64,000 nucleotides of DNA, from the NCBI RefSeq assembly GCF_023887685.1, contig NZ_JAMWMR010000016.1, forward strand, positions 62,001-126,000, read 5' to 3'. Positions 49,326 through 58,390 of the stretch are shown here, piece by piece (within the stretch, counting starts at the first letter, position 1; every line of letters starts with the position of its first letter). The notes under the pieces were generated by a model that was not told the DNA's origin, did no database searches, and worked only from the letters and a program-made list of their open reading frames with translations. Origin of the DNA: Streptomyces macrolidinus (GTDB lineage: Bacteria; Actinomycetota; Actinomycetes; Streptomycetales; Streptomycetaceae). The translations under genes and the position numbers were made by a program.

Positions 49326-49363
49326 GTTTCGGTGGACGCCCCTCGGTGTTTCGCCGCGGTGAC
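49326..49363 (-). promoter_or_regulatory. probable GlnR operator upstream of amtB
   Basis: On the minus strand GTCAC-n6-GAAAC-n6-GGGCG-n6-GAAAC matches the Streptomyces GlnR a-b-a-b pattern (gTnAC-n6-GaAAC repeated at 11-bp steps), with one degenerate a-site. A further GTAAC (49383-49379) may form an extra weak half-site. The 335-nt gap (49251-49585) also holds a 27-bp tandem repeat and a weak hairpin after nsdA (49558-49578), and no gene. Confidence 0.8.
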
Positions 49364-49396
49364 GAAGACGCCGGACGTGTTACGCGGGGATGAATT

Positions 49397-49450
49397 GCCG
49401 GATGCATCCGCTGTATCCGCGGGGCCGGATGTATCCGCTGTATCCGCCGG
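49397..49450. repeat. two tandem copies of a 27-bp repeat in the amtB upstream region
   Basis: Copies 49397-49423 and 49424-49450 begin GCCGGATG and share CTGTATCCGC, differing at two or three positions; each copy itself contains two ATCCGC half-units. It lies ~35 bp upstream of the GlnR site. Might be an additional regulator-binding array or slippage product. Confidence 0.6.
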
Positions 49451-49585
49451 ACAGACGTGTCCGCCGAACGGGGTCCGGCCGCGGCGGCCATCCGATGACC
49501 TGGCGTGGGGGAGCCGAGTCGGACAGTTCGGGATGGCAGCCGCGGCCGGAGTTCAGGGGGCCCTGGATTCCGGGGCCCGAGCGGG

Positions 49586-51061
49586 TCAGACCGCCTCGGC
49601 GGTCTCGGGGAGATGTGTGGCGAGATGGTCGGTCAGTTCGGCGACCTCGGTGAGATCACCGAAATCGCGCACCGCTGTGTCGACGGTCTTTCGAATCCGT
49701 GTGTTCACCCGTTCGGACCGCACCTTCTTGGCGATCTCCATGGCCTTCTTGGCAGGCTCCACGCTCTGTTCCGGCTCGCGTTGCAGCAGATGCACGGTGG
49801 ACATGCCGATGAGATTGAGCGCGTACGACCGCTGGTGCACCCCGTCCTTCGCGAAGAGGTCGACGGCCCTGCGCATCAGGGGCTCGGCGAGGGAGGCGTA
49901 GGCGGGGCTGCGGCCCGCGACATAGGCGAGGTCGCGGAAGGAGTGGGAGTTCTCCGCGTACAGCTCGGCCTCGGAGAAGAAGCGGATCCAGTCGGGCTCG
50001 GGCTCGTCGAACTCGAGGGCGTCGGCGAACGTGTCCTCGGCCATGCGTACGGCGCGCTTGCACCGGCTGGGCTGGCCCATGTTCGCGAACGCGCGCGCCT
50101 CCAGCGAGTACAGCATCGACTGGGTGCGCGGGCTCGCGCAGTCCCGGCTGCCGTACTGGGCGAGATGGATGAGTTCCAGGGCGTCGTCGGGGCGGCCGAG
50201 GTGGATCATCTGGCGGCTCATGCTGGAGAGGATGTACGAGCCGAGCGGCTTGTCGCCCGCTTCCTTGGCGGCATGGAGGGCGAGGACGAAGTACTTCTGC
50301 GCGGTGGGCTGCAGTCCGACGTCGTAGCTCATCCACCCGGCCAGCGCGGCCAGTTCGGCGGCGACCTTGAACAGGCGCCTGGTGGTGTCCTCGGGCTGGG
50401 GCTCCTGGAGCAGGTCGGTCACCTCGTGGAGCTGGCCGACGACCGCCTTGCGGCGCAGACCGCCGCCGCACTGCGCGTCCCACTGCCGGAACATCACGAT
50501 GGTGGTCTCCAGGAGATCCATCTCGGGCCTGGAGAGCCGGCCGGGGCGGCGCGAGGCGGACGAGGACTCGGCCTCCTTGCGCTGAGCGGTGGGGCCGGGC
50601 ACGAGCCAGCGCTGCATGGGCTCGATGAGGGACGGGCCCGCGGACAGGGCCAGCGAGGCCCCGAGGAAGCCGCGGCGCGCCAGCATCAGATCGCTGCGGG
50701 AGTACTCACTGAGCAGCGCGACCGTCTGGGGGCCCGTCCAGGGGAGGTCGACTCCGGACACGGAGGGTGACTGATGGGCCGTGCGCAGGCCGAGGTCCTC
50801 GATGGCGACCACACAGCCGAATCGCTCCGAGAACAGCTCCGAGAGGATCCTCGGGATCGGCTCGCGCGGGCTCTCGCCGTCCAACCAACGACGCACCCGC
50901 GAGGTGTCCGTGGAGATATGACTGGCGCCTAACTGCCGCGCCCTGCGGTTCACTTGGCGCGCCAGCTCGCCCTTGGACCAGCCGCTGCGCACGAACCACG
51001 AGCCGAGCAGCTCATTGGGGCGCCTGTCAGCATTCGTCCCGCTTCCGCCGTTGCCGCTCAC
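49586..51061 (-). CDS. nsdA: NsdA, regulator that represses sporulation and antibiotic production
   Basis: 491 residues. The N-terminal ~65 residues form a helix-turn-helix-like region (WSKGELARQVNRRARQLG, SRVRRWLDGESP). The rest is helical with TPR-like repeats (KYFVLALHAAKEAGDKPLGSYI, GRPDDALELIHLAQYG, LEARAFANMGQPSRC). This matches the NsdA family, negative regulators of differentiation and antibiotic synthesis in Streptomyces. No membrane segment or signal peptide. GTG start. Its 447-nt upstream region is shared divergently with the primase-polymerase-domain gene and contains candidate regulator sites. Confidence 0.85.
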   Translation of the reverse strand: MSGNGGSGTNADRRPNELLGSWFVRSGWSKGELARQVNRRARQLGASHISTDTSRVRRWLDGESPREPIPRILSELFSERFGCVVAIEDLGLRTAHQSPSVSGVDLPWTGPQTVALLSEYSRSDLMLARRGFLGASLALSAGPSLIEPMQRWLVPGPTAQRKEAESSSASRRPGRLSRPEMDLLETTIVMFRQWDAQCGGGLRRKAVVGQLHEVTDLLQEPQPEDTTRRLFKVAAELAALAGWMSYDVGLQPTAQKYFVLALHAAKEAGDKPLGSYILSSMSRQMIHLGRPDDALELIHLAQYGSRDCASPRTQSMLYSLEARAFANMGQPSRCKRAVRMAEDTFADALEFDEPEPDWIRFFSEAELYAENSHSFRDLAYVAGRSPAYASLAEPLMRRAVDLFAKDGVHQRSYALNLIGMSTVHLLQREPEQSVEPAKKAMEIAKKVRSERVNTRIRKTVDTAVRDFGDLTEVAELTDHLATHLPETAEAV

Positions 51062-51508
51062 TGGAACGCCCCCATCCCTGAAACCGCTTGTGCGCCGTGT
51101 GCGCCAAGCCCTACCAGCATGCCGGTGAGTACGGCCCGGATCCGGCCCTTCTCACCCGTCGAACGGGACCCCGACATGCCTCCGGCATACCCACGAATGC
51201 ACGCGTCCCCAGGACTCGTGCACTCACCGTAATCCTAAGATCACGCGCTGAGCCATGGGGATTCCAGAAACGCCACCATTCGCCACCCCTTCGAATGAAC
51301 CCACAGTGACCTCAGCACGATTCACTTGACACACGACAACCAAAGTGGATGGGGCGGTGCATTCGTCAGCGCGCGTCACCGCACGCACCACCGGGAATTG
51401 CCACAGGCGCCCGCGCGCACAGCGCGGCGGCCTTCACGGGACGGGACCACAGGGCCACGTCGCGCTTCCGTTACGTAACCCGCGCGCGGCGGGCCCGTTG
51501 GAGGGGGC
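51062..51508. promoter_or_regulatory. 447-nt divergent intergenic region nsdA / prim-pol gene
   Basis: No gene seen. Two symmetric sites stand out: AGTGA (51305-51309) and TCACT (51322-51326), an inverted pair with a 12-nt spacer resembling the AGTGA-n-TCACC pattern of BldD; and GTTACGTAAC (51470-51479), a perfect 10-bp palindrome 29 nt before the + strand gene. TTGACA at 51326-51331 has no convincing -10 partner. Confidence 0.4.
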
Positions 51509-52171
51509 ATGGGTTTCACCATCGGCGGCACACGGGGGATCCGCGAGATCCGGCAGAGTACGCGGCGCCGGGGCCGCGCGGCGGAGGGCATCGCCGTGGC
51601 CGAGTACAGCGGTCTGTGGGGCTGGGACGTGGTCCCCGGCGCGAGGGCGTACGCGGGCGCGTGCTCATGCGGCGCGACGAACTGCGCGGCGCCCGGAGCG
51701 CATCCGCTGGACTCCACGCCCGTCGTGCACGCGGGCGCCACGCTCGAGGAGGCGACCGGGGCCTGGGCCAAGGTCCCGGGTGCGGCGGTGATGCTGCCGG
51801 TCGGCCGTGCGTTCGACGTGATCGAGGTCGCCGAGGAGGCCGGGCGGCAGGCCCTGGTCCGGCTGGAACGCCTGGGGCTGCCCCTCGGTCCGGTGACGGT
51901 CACTCCGCAGGGCCGTGCGCAGTTCTTCGTCGCCCCGGGCTCCGCCGCCGAGCTGCCTGACCTGCTGTACCGGATGGCCTGGGACGACACCCGCCTCGAT
52001 CTGCACGCCCTCGGGCCGGGCTGCTATCTCACGGCCCCGCCGTCCGACCGCGCGGGCCGCGGCCCGGTCCGCTGGCTGCGCGCCCCCGCCCCCGACTCGG
52101 CGGCGAGACCCCCGGCGGCACGCCTGCTGATCGGCACGCTGGCGTACGTCGCCCACCGCTCACGCGCGTAA
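51509..52171 (+). CDS. bifunctional primase/polymerase (prim-pol) domain protein, short form
   Basis: 220 residues. Resembles the N-terminal prim-pol domain family: WGWDVVPGAR, the cysteine cluster CSCGATNCAAPGAHP and GPGCYLTAPPSD. The metal-binding acidic pair expected as Asp-x-Asp reads FDVIEV, so it is unclear whether catalysis is retained. No helicase part follows, in contrast to plasmid or phage replication proteins of this family; this stand-alone form is a conserved Streptomyces chromosomal protein of unknown role. GGAGGGGGC precedes the ATG. Convergent with ftsY, with a terminator hairpin between. Confidence 0.72.
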   Translation: MGFTIGGTRGIREIRQSTRRRGRAAEGIAVAEYSGLWGWDVVPGARAYAGACSCGATNCAAPGAHPLDSTPVVHAGATLEEATGAWAKVPGAAVMLPVGRAFDVIEVAEEAGRQALVRLERLGLPLGPVTVTPQGRAQFFVAPGSAAELPDLLYRMAWDDTRLDLHALGPGCYLTAPPSDRAGRGPVRWLRAPAPDSAARPPAARLLIGTLAYVAHRSRA

Positions 52172-52185
52172 CCGCGCCGCACAAG

Positions 52186-52222
52186 CGAAGGGCCCCTGCA
52201 CCGAGCGGTGCGGGGCCCTTCG
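52186..52222. terminator. bidirectional terminator hairpin
   Basis: CGAAGGGCCCC-T-GCACC pairs with GGTGCGGGGCCCTTCG (one bulged T) around a 4-nt loop, between the prim-pol gene (+) and ftsY (-). Confidence 0.8.
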
Positions 52223-52254
52223 TCGCGTACGCCGTACGTACGCCAGGGGTGTCG

Positions 52255-53454
52255 TCAGTCGCCGATAAGCGCATCCACGAACGCTTCCGGCTCGAAGGGG
52301 GCCAGGTCGTCGGCGCCCTCGCCGAGGCCGACCAGCTTCACCGGCACGCCCAGCTCACGCTGGACCGCGATCACGATGCCGCCCTTGGCCGTGCCGTCGA
52401 GCTTGGTGAGGACGATGCCGGTGATGTCGACGACCTCGGCGAAGACACGGGCCTGGATGAGGCCGTTCTGCCCGGTCGTGGCGTCGAGGACGAGCAGCAC
52501 CTCGTCCAGCGGGGCGTGCTTCTCGACGACGCGCTTGACCTTGCCCAGCTCGTCCATGAGGCCGGTCTTGGTGTGCAGACGGCCCGCCGTGTCGATGAGG
52601 ACGACGTCGGCGCCGATCTCCTTGCCCTCCTTGACCGCGTCGAACGCGACGGAGGCGGGGTCGCCGGCCTCGGGCCCGCGCACGGTGTGCGCGCCGACCC
52701 GCTCGCCCCAGGTCTGAAGCTGGTCGGCGGCGGCGGCGCGGAAGGTGTCGGCCGCGCCCAGGACGACGCTGCGGCCGTCGGCCACGAGCACACGCGCGAG
52801 CTTGCCGGTGGTGGTGGTCTTGCCGGTGCCGTTGACACCGACGACCATCACGATGCCCGGCTTGCTGGTCTCGGGCTCGGTGTGGACGGTGCGGTCCATG
52901 TCGGTGCCGACGAGCTGGAGCAGTTCGTCGCGCAGCAGGGCGCGCAGTTCGTCGGGGGTGCGGGTGCCGAGCACCTTGACGCGCTCGCGCAGCCGCTCGA
53001 CCAGTTCCTGGGTGGGCCGCACACCGACGTCGGCGGTGAGCAGCGTGTCCTCGATCTCCTCCCACGTGTCGTCGTCCAGGTGCTCGCGCGACAGGAGCGT
53101 GAGCAGCCCCTTGCCGAGAGCGTTCTGCGAGCGGGAGAGGCGGGCGCGCAGCCGGACGAGGCGACCGGCCGTGGGCTCGGGGATCTCGATCGGCGGCGCT
53201 TCGACGGTGGGCGGCTCCTCGACGACCACGGTGGAGCCGTCGGGGAGGTCCACCTCCTCGATCGTCCGGCGTTCCTCGTCGCGCGGGGTCTCGGCCTCGT
53301 CGCCGACATGCGGCTCGGCCGGAGGGGCGGTGATGTCGGGCGGTGCGGGCGGGGCCGGAGGCAGCTGCCTCCTGCGGCGGGTGCCGACGATGAGCCCGCT
53401 GAGCGCGCCGATCACCACCACGGCGATGACTACAGCAAGGATGACAATGTCCAT
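52255..53454 (-). CDS. ftsY: signal recognition particle receptor FtsY
   Basis: 399 residues. Receptor GTPase that docks SRP-ribosome complexes at the membrane. Unlike E. coli FtsY it has a genuine N-terminal membrane segment (MDIVILAVVIAVVVIGALSG), then an acidic A-domain, then the NG domain with GVNGTGKTTTTGKLAR, DTAGRLHTK and TKLDGTAKGG. Partner of Ffh (43388-44938). ATG start; 157 nt after smc on the same strand. Confidence 0.96.
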   Translation of the reverse strand: MDIVILAVVIAVVVIGALSGLIVGTRRRRQLPPAPPAPPDITAPPAEPHVGDEAETPRDEERRTIEEVDLPDGSTVVVEEPPTVEAPPIEIPEPTAGRLVRLRARLSRSQNALGKGLLTLLSREHLDDDTWEEIEDTLLTADVGVRPTQELVERLRERVKVLGTRTPDELRALLRDELLQLVGTDMDRTVHTEPETSKPGIVMVVGVNGTGKTTTTGKLARVLVADGRSVVLGAADTFRAAAADQLQTWGERVGAHTVRGPEAGDPASVAFDAVKEGKEIGADVVLIDTAGRLHTKTGLMDELGKVKRVVEKHAPLDEVLLVLDATTGQNGLIQARVFAEVVDITGIVLTKLDGTAKGGIVIAVQRELGVPVKLVGLGEGADDLAPFEPEAFVDALIGD

Positions 53455-53611
53455 AACGCCTCAAGTATGGCGTGAAGCGCCGCTCGGCCGTTCGTTGTAC
53501 GCGCGGCTCCGTTCCTCGCGCGTGGTCCGCTCGGCGAATCGTTGTGCTTGTGCGTAGGCCCGGTCGGCGATTCGTCGTACGTCGGCCCGCTTCAGCGAAG
53601 TCGCCGGCCGC

Positions 53612-56600
53612 TCAGCGAAGTCGTTGGCTGATGACCTTCGACACGCCGTCACCCTGCATGGAGACGCCGTAGAGCGCGTCGGCGACTTCCATCGTGCGCT
53701 TCTGGTGCGTGATCACGATGAGCTGCGAGGCCTCCTGGAGTTCCTGCATGATCCGGATCAGCCGCTGCAGGTTGGTGTCGTCCAGCGCCGCCTCGACCTC
53801 GTCCATGACGTAGAACGGGCTGGGGCGCGCCTTGAAGATCGACACGAGCAGGGCGACGGCGGTCAGCGACCGCTCCCCGCCGGAGAGCAGGGAGAGCCGC
53901 TTGACCTTCTTGCCCGGCGGACGTGCCTCGACGTCCACGCCCGTGGTGAGCATGTGGTCGGGGTCGGTCAGCACGAGCCGTCCCTCGCCGCCGGGGAACA
54001 GCCGTCCGAAGACGCCCTCGAACTCGCGTGCCGTGTCCCGGTAGGCCTCGGTGAAGACCTGCTCGACGCGCTCGTCGACCTCCTTGACGACCTGGAGCAG
54101 GTCGGTGCGCGTCTTCTTCAGGTCTTCGAGCTGCTCGCTGAGGAACTTGTGGCGTTCCTCCAGCGCCGCGAACTCCTCCAGGGCGAGCGGGTTGACCTTG
54201 CCGAGCTTCTGGTGGGCGCGCTCGGCCGCCGCCAGCCGCTTCTCCTGCTCGGCGCGGTCGAACGGCCGGGGCTGGTTGCGCGGGTGCGCCGGGTCCTCGG
54301 GCAGCTCCTCGCCCTCGGCGGGCGGCGAGGGCGGCACCAACTGGTCGGGACCGTACTCGGCGACCAGTCCCGCCGGTTCGACCCCGAGTTCCTCCAGCGC
54401 CTTGGCCTCCAGTTGCTCGATGCGCAGCCGCTTCTCGGCGCCGAGCACCTCGCCGCGGTGGACCGAGTCCGTGAGCTTGTCCAGCTCGGCCTTGACCTCG
54501 CGGCCCTCGGTGCGGGCGGCGGCGAGTTCCTGTTCGCGCAGCGCCTTGGCGGCCTCGGCCGCGCTGCGCTCCTCGTCCGCGCGGCGCAGGGACACCTCGA
54601 CATGGGCGAGGAGCTGCCGGGCACCGGAGGCGACCGCGGCGGCGACGGCGGCCTCGTGCCGCAGCCGGGCCCACCGCTGCTCGGCACGCGCGCGTGCGTC
54701 GCGTTCGGCGCGGGCGGCCCGGTCCAGCGCGTCCGCGCGTCCGGCCAGCCCCTTGACCCGTTCCTCGTGGGTACGGACCTGGAGCCGGGCCTCCATCTCG
54801 GTCTGCCGCGCGTTCGCCCCGTCGGCGGCGAGCCGGTCGCGGCGGGAGGTGTCGGGCTCCTCCTCGACCGGCATCTCCTCGGCGACGGCGAGTCGCTCGG
54901 CCAGTTCCTCGACGTCCGCGAGCGCCTGGTCCAGGGCCTCCTGGGCGCGGGCCGCGGCGGCGGTGGAGCGCTCGGCCTCCCCGGCGGCGCCGCGCGCCTG
55001 CCCCGCCAGCCGCCCGAGCTGCTGGGCGACCGCGGACTTCTCCCGCTCGGCCGCCCGCCGCCGCTCCCCCAGCTCCTCGACGCGCGCGCCGCACTCCGTA
55101 CGACGCTCCCCCGCGAGCCGCTGGGCGTCCGCCAGTTCCTCGCAGCGCACGGCGAGCTGCCGCAGCTCGGCGGCGGCCTCGTCGACGGAGGCCTGTACTT
55201 CGAGCAGGCTCGGTGCCCCGGCGGACCCGCCGTGCGCGAAGTGTGCCCCGAGGAGATCGCCCTCGGCGGTGACGGCGGTCAGCTCGGGTCGCGCGGCCAC
55301 GAGTTCCTCGGCGTCCTCGAGGGTGGCGACCACGACGATGCCGCGCAGCAGCCGCCGGACGGCGGGCATCAGCTCCTCGGGGCCACGGACGAGGTCGGAC
55401 GCGTACGGATGCGCCACGTCACCCGTGGGGGCTTCTTCCGGCGACCCCGCCAGCAGCAGGGCCGCGCGCCCCGCGTCCTGTTTGCGCAGGAACCGGATCG
55501 CGTCGGCCGCCGCGGACGGGTCCGTCACGGCGACGGCGTCCGCGGCGGCGCCGAAGGCCGCTGCCAGCGCGACCTCGTGGCCGGGGGTCACCGACAGCAG
55601 TTCGGCCGCCGGGCCGAGGAGTCCGCAGAGCGCGTCCATCGCGCCCAGCAGCACACCCGTGCCGTCCTTGCGGCGCAGCCCCAGCGCGAGGGCCTCGTGC
55701 CGGGCGGCGACCGCCGCGCGTCGGCGCTCGGCCGTGGTCGCCGCCTCGCGGGCCGCCGACAGGGCGGTCTCGGCCTCGGCCAGGGCCCGCTTCGCCGCCT
55801 CGTGCTGTTCGGTGAGGTCCGCGTCGCCCGCGTCCAGCCCGTCGACCTCGGCCTTGAGCGCCTCGTACTCCTCCTGCGCGGCGACGGCGCGTTCCCGCGC
55901 CTCGTCCCGGGCGGCGGCGAGCCGGTCGATCTCGGCCTGGGCCGCGGCGGCGCGGGAGCGGGCGGCGCCCACCTGTCCGGTCAGCCGGGCCAGGCCCTCG
56001 CGGCGGTCGGCGATGGCACGGGCCGCGTCCTTCAACCGCCGCTCCTCGTGAGCCAGTTCGCGCTCCAGCTCCGCCCGGTGCGCGACGGTGTCCTCCAGTG
56101 CGCGCTCGGCCGCTTCCAGCGCGGCCTCCAGTTCGGCCTCCTGCTCGCGGACGCGGGCGGCCTCACGCTCCAGGTCCTCCGGGTCGCGTCCGCGCCGTTC
56201 CTCCGGGGGCGCGGAGGTGGCGCTCTGCACGCGCGCGTCGGCCAGCGAGACCGTGCCGCGCACCCGCTCGGCGAGCCGCGACAGCTCGTACCAGGTCTGC
56301 TGGGCCCGCTGGAGACGCGGCGTCAGATGCCGTACCTCGTCCTCCAGGAGCGCCTCGCGCCGCAGCGCCTTCCGCAGCTCGTCCTCGGCGGCCTCCTTGC
56401 GCTCCTTGAGCGCGGCCTCGTCCGCGATCTCGGCCCGCAGCGCCTCCCGCAGCCGTACCAGGTCATCGGCGAGCAGGCGCAGCCGGGCGTCGCGGAGGTC
56501 GGCCTGGATGACCGCCGCGCGGCGCGCGACCGCCGCCTGCCTCCCCAGCGGCTTGAGCTGGCGGCGCAGTTCGTCGGTCAGGTCCTGGACGCGGGCGAGG

Positions 56601-57160
56601 TTGGCCCGCATGGCGTCGAGCTTCCGCAGCGCCTTCTCTTTGCGCTTGCGGTGCTTCAGCACGCCCGCGGCCTCTTCGATGAAGGCGCGGCGGCCCATGG
56701 GGTCGGCGTGCAGGACGGAGTCGAGCTGGCCCTGGCCGACGATCACATGCATCTCGCGGCCGATGCCGGAGTCGGAGAGGAGTTCCTGGATGTCGAGGAG
56801 GCGGCAGGTGTCGCCGTTGATCCGGTACTCGCTGCCGCCGTTGCGGAACATGGTCCGCGTGAGCGTGACCTCGGCGTACTCGATGGGCAGCGCGCCGTCG
56901 CTGTTGTCGATGGTCAGGGACACCTCCGCGCGGCCGAGCGGCGGGCGCCCGGTGGTGCCGGCGAAGATGACGTCCTCCATCTTGCCGCCGCGCAGCGACT
57001 TGGCTCCCTGCTCGCCCATGACCCAGCTCAGCGCGTCCACGACATTGGACTTGCCCGAGCCGTTCGGCCCGACCACGCAGGTGATCCCGGGCTCGAACCG
57101 GAGGGTGGTCGCGGAGGCGAACGACTTGAAGCCGCGGAGGGTCAGGGCCTTGAGGTGCAC
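53612..57160 (-). CDS. smc: chromosome segregation protein SMC
   Basis: 1182 residues. Dimeric condensin ATPase. N-terminal head LKALTLRGFKSFASATTL and Walker A GPNGSGKSN; long Glu/Arg/Ala-rich coiled coil; hinge near the middle (GVLLGAMDALCGLLGPAAEL onward); returning coiled coil; C-terminal head with signature LSGGERSLTAVALLVSIF and Walker B PFYVMDEVEAALDDTN. GTG start (VHLKALTLRGF) chosen because it matches the family's first residue; ten in-frame residues upstream are unrelated. Organises and segregates chromosomes in sporulating hyphae. Next to ftsY, the usual actinobacterial order. Confidence 0.97.
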   Translation of the reverse strand: MHLKALTLRGFKSFASATTLRFEPGITCVVGPNGSGKSNVVDALSWVMGEQGAKSLRGGKMEDVIFAGTTGRPPLGRAEVSLTIDNSDGALPIEYAEVTLTRTMFRNGGSEYRINGDTCRLLDIQELLSDSGIGREMHVIVGQGQLDSVLHADPMGRRAFIEEAAGVLKHRKRKEKALRKLDAMRANLARVQDLTDELRRQLKPLGRQAAVARRAAVIQADLRDARLRLLADDLVRLREALRAEIADEAALKERKEAAEDELRKALRREALLEDEVRHLTPRLQRAQQTWYELSRLAERVRGTVSLADARVQSATSAPPEERRGRDPEDLEREAARVREQEAELEAALEAAERALEDTVAHRAELERELAHEERRLKDAARAIADRREGLARLTGQVGAARSRAAAAQAEIDRLAAARDEARERAVAAQEEYEALKAEVDGLDAGDADLTEQHEAAKRALAEAETALSAAREAATTAERRRAAVAARHEALALGLRRKDGTGVLLGAMDALCGLLGPAAELLSVTPGHEVALAAAFGAAADAVAVTDPSAAADAIRFLRKQDAGRAALLLAGSPEEAPTGDVAHPYASDLVRGPEELMPAVRRLLRGIVVVATLEDAEELVAARPELTAVTAEGDLLGAHFAHGGSAGAPSLLEVQASVDEAAAELRQLAVRCEELADAQRLAGERRTECGARVEELGERRRAAEREKSAVAQQLGRLAGQARGAAGEAERSTAAAARAQEALDQALADVEELAERLAVAEEMPVEEEPDTSRRDRLAADGANARQTEMEARLQVRTHEERVKGLAGRADALDRAARAERDARARAEQRWARLRHEAAVAAAVASGARQLLAHVEVSLRRADEERSAAEAAKALREQELAAARTEGREVKAELDKLTDSVHRGEVLGAEKRLRIEQLEAKALEELGVEPAGLVAEYGPDQLVPPSPPAEGEELPEDPAHPRNQPRPFDRAEQEKRLAAAERAHQKLGKVNPLALEEFAALEERHKFLSEQLEDLKKTRTDLLQVVKEVDERVEQVFTEAYRDTAREFEGVFGRLFPGGEGRLVLTDPDHMLTTGVDVEARPPGKKVKRLSLLSGGERSLTAVALLVSIFKARPSPFYVMDEVEAALDDTNLQRLIRIMQELQEASQLIVITHQKRTMEVADALYGVSMQGDGVSKVISQRLR

Positions 57161-57292
57161 GCCGTCGGACTCTACCGGCCGCCGCTGTCTCACACTGCGA
57201 ACCCCGGCTGCCTCGCGGTTTCACCCATGAACGCGCAGGGCACACCCTTCGGTGACGGGGAGGGGGCGCGGGGTAAGCGGCGGGGAAAGGAA

Positions 57293-57314
57293 AAGGGACG
57301 CCGGGGCGTCCCTT
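57293..57314 (-). terminator. terminator hairpin after the small coiled-coil gene
   Basis: Perfect 10-bp inverted repeat AAGGGACGCC / GGCGTCCCTT with 2 nt between arms, lying between the 57391-57594 gene and smc. It separates the two transcripts. Confidence 0.75.
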
Positions 57315-57390
57315 GCAACTCTGACAACTGAGCGGTCGATACGGGCGGCCCGACCGCTGCGTGTGCTGTTGTCGTGGAGCGATGCAGTGA

Positions 57391-57594
57391 TCAGGTGAGC
57401 GCAGGCTCCGCCTGGTGTGCGTCGATGCTCTCCATGATCCTGTCGTGAGAAGCGGCAGCCGTCAGCGCGTCGTTCTCCGCCTGGATCCGTACGAGTTCGG
57501 ATTCGAGTTCCTGGACGCGCTGCTGCAGCCGTCGCATCTCGGCGAGGAGTCGCGGGTCGGAGCCGCCGACGTAACCGAGAAGCGCCTTTGCCAT
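57391..57594 (-). CDS. small conserved actinobacterial coiled-coil protein
   Basis: 67 residues: MAKALLGYVGGSDPRLLAEM, then a coiled coil (RRLQQRVQELESELVRIQAEN, about 21-45) and a short acidic tail. No membrane segment, cysteine or enzyme motif. The ATG follows a purine-rich site and begins the first conserved-looking segment; the frame upstream is Pro/Ser-rich and shadow-like. It is placed upstream of smc, with a terminator between them, so a shared role is not implied by transcription. Function unknown. Confidence 0.75.
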   Translation of the reverse strand: MAKALLGYVGGSDPRLLAEMRRLQQRVQELESELVRIQAENDALTAAASHDRIMESIDAHQAEPALT

Positions 57595-57963
57595 GATGGA
57601 TGGTCCTCCACACTGAGTGACCGACCGAAGCGGTGTGGGTCGTGAGGGATTCGCACCCGCGGTGCTTGGCACTCTTGGGGTTTCTTGCCGTTCTCACATG
57701 CCAAACAGCTAAGGTGCGCGGGGCTTTCAGCGTCTCACCAAAAAGTTTGACGGTCAACACGATCACACGCTGTACCGACGTACGGCCCGGGGGTGCGCGG
57801 CCGGTGACGGGCGGCGCTCCGACTCCTGCGGGCCCTTGCGGGCGTGGAGATCAATCGTTCCTGCGGAGCCTCCCACGACCCGTCGTCCTTGGCAACCACC
57901 AGGGCGTTTCCCCTCCCGGCGGGCACCGCTCCGGGCGCCACGACGCGATCTCGCGACCCCGGC
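57595..57963. other. 369-nt non-coding stretch between acylphosphatase and small coiled-coil genes
   Basis: No convincing gene on either strand; the open frames here lack ribosome sites and family resemblance. The part near 57700-57770 is AT-richer (CCAAAAAGTTTGACGGTC on +) and on the minus strand offers TTGACC about 25 nt before other AT-rich bases, so it may hold the promoter of the 57391-57594 gene. A tRNA T-arm-like string at 57642-57660 is not part of a complete tRNA. Confidence 0.35.
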
Positions 57964-58245
57964 TCAGCGGACCGCGAAGCCGTCGTAGCCGCCGCGAGGC
58001 GTGTCCCAAATCTCAGTGACGCCGTCCACCCGCCCGGGTGTGTCGTCGCCCTGGAGCCACTCCAGCAGCCCCTCGCACCCCTCCCGGGGACCCTCGGCGA
58101 CCACCTGGACACGCCCGTCGTCCAAGTTGAGAGCGAAACCACACAGGCCGCCGATCTCCAGCGCCTTGGCCCGTGTGAACCAGCGAAATCCCACACCTTG
58201 AACACGTCCGCGTACCCACGCGACGAGCCGTGCATCGTCGTTCAT
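57964..58245 (-). CDS. acyP: acylphosphatase
   Basis: 93 residues, usual size. Hydrolyses carboxyl-phosphate bonds such as acetyl phosphate-type substrates. The active-site Arg lies in GRVQGVGFRWFTRAKA and the catalytic Asn in GFALNLDDGRVQVVAEG, both in conserved positions; the C-terminus DTPRGGYDGFAVR is typical. ATG start. Single gene with about 370 nt of non-coding sequence downstream. Confidence 0.93.
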   Translation of the reverse strand: MNDDARLVAWVRGRVQGVGFRWFTRAKALEIGGLCGFALNLDDGRVQVVAEGPREGCEGLLEWLQGDDTPGRVDGVTEIWDTPRGGYDGFAVR

Positions 58246-58390
58246 GGCTGCACGCTAACCGGCCGTTGCGACTGCGAGCACATCACCCCCCGTCGTCATG
58301 CGATACCGTCCCGACCCGTACATCTCATAGGGGGAATCACTCGATCGAGTGGTTGGCGCTGACCGCGAGACCAGGCAGGAAGGCCAGCAG

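Noticed and set aside
51326..51354. TTGACA as a -35 box
   Set aside because: No acceptable -10 hexamer at 16-19 nt, so no promoter is called.
57642..57660. tRNA T-arm-like sequence on the minus strand (GCGGGTGCGAATCCC)
   Set aside because: No matching acceptor, D or anticodon arms at the right distances, so not a tRNA.
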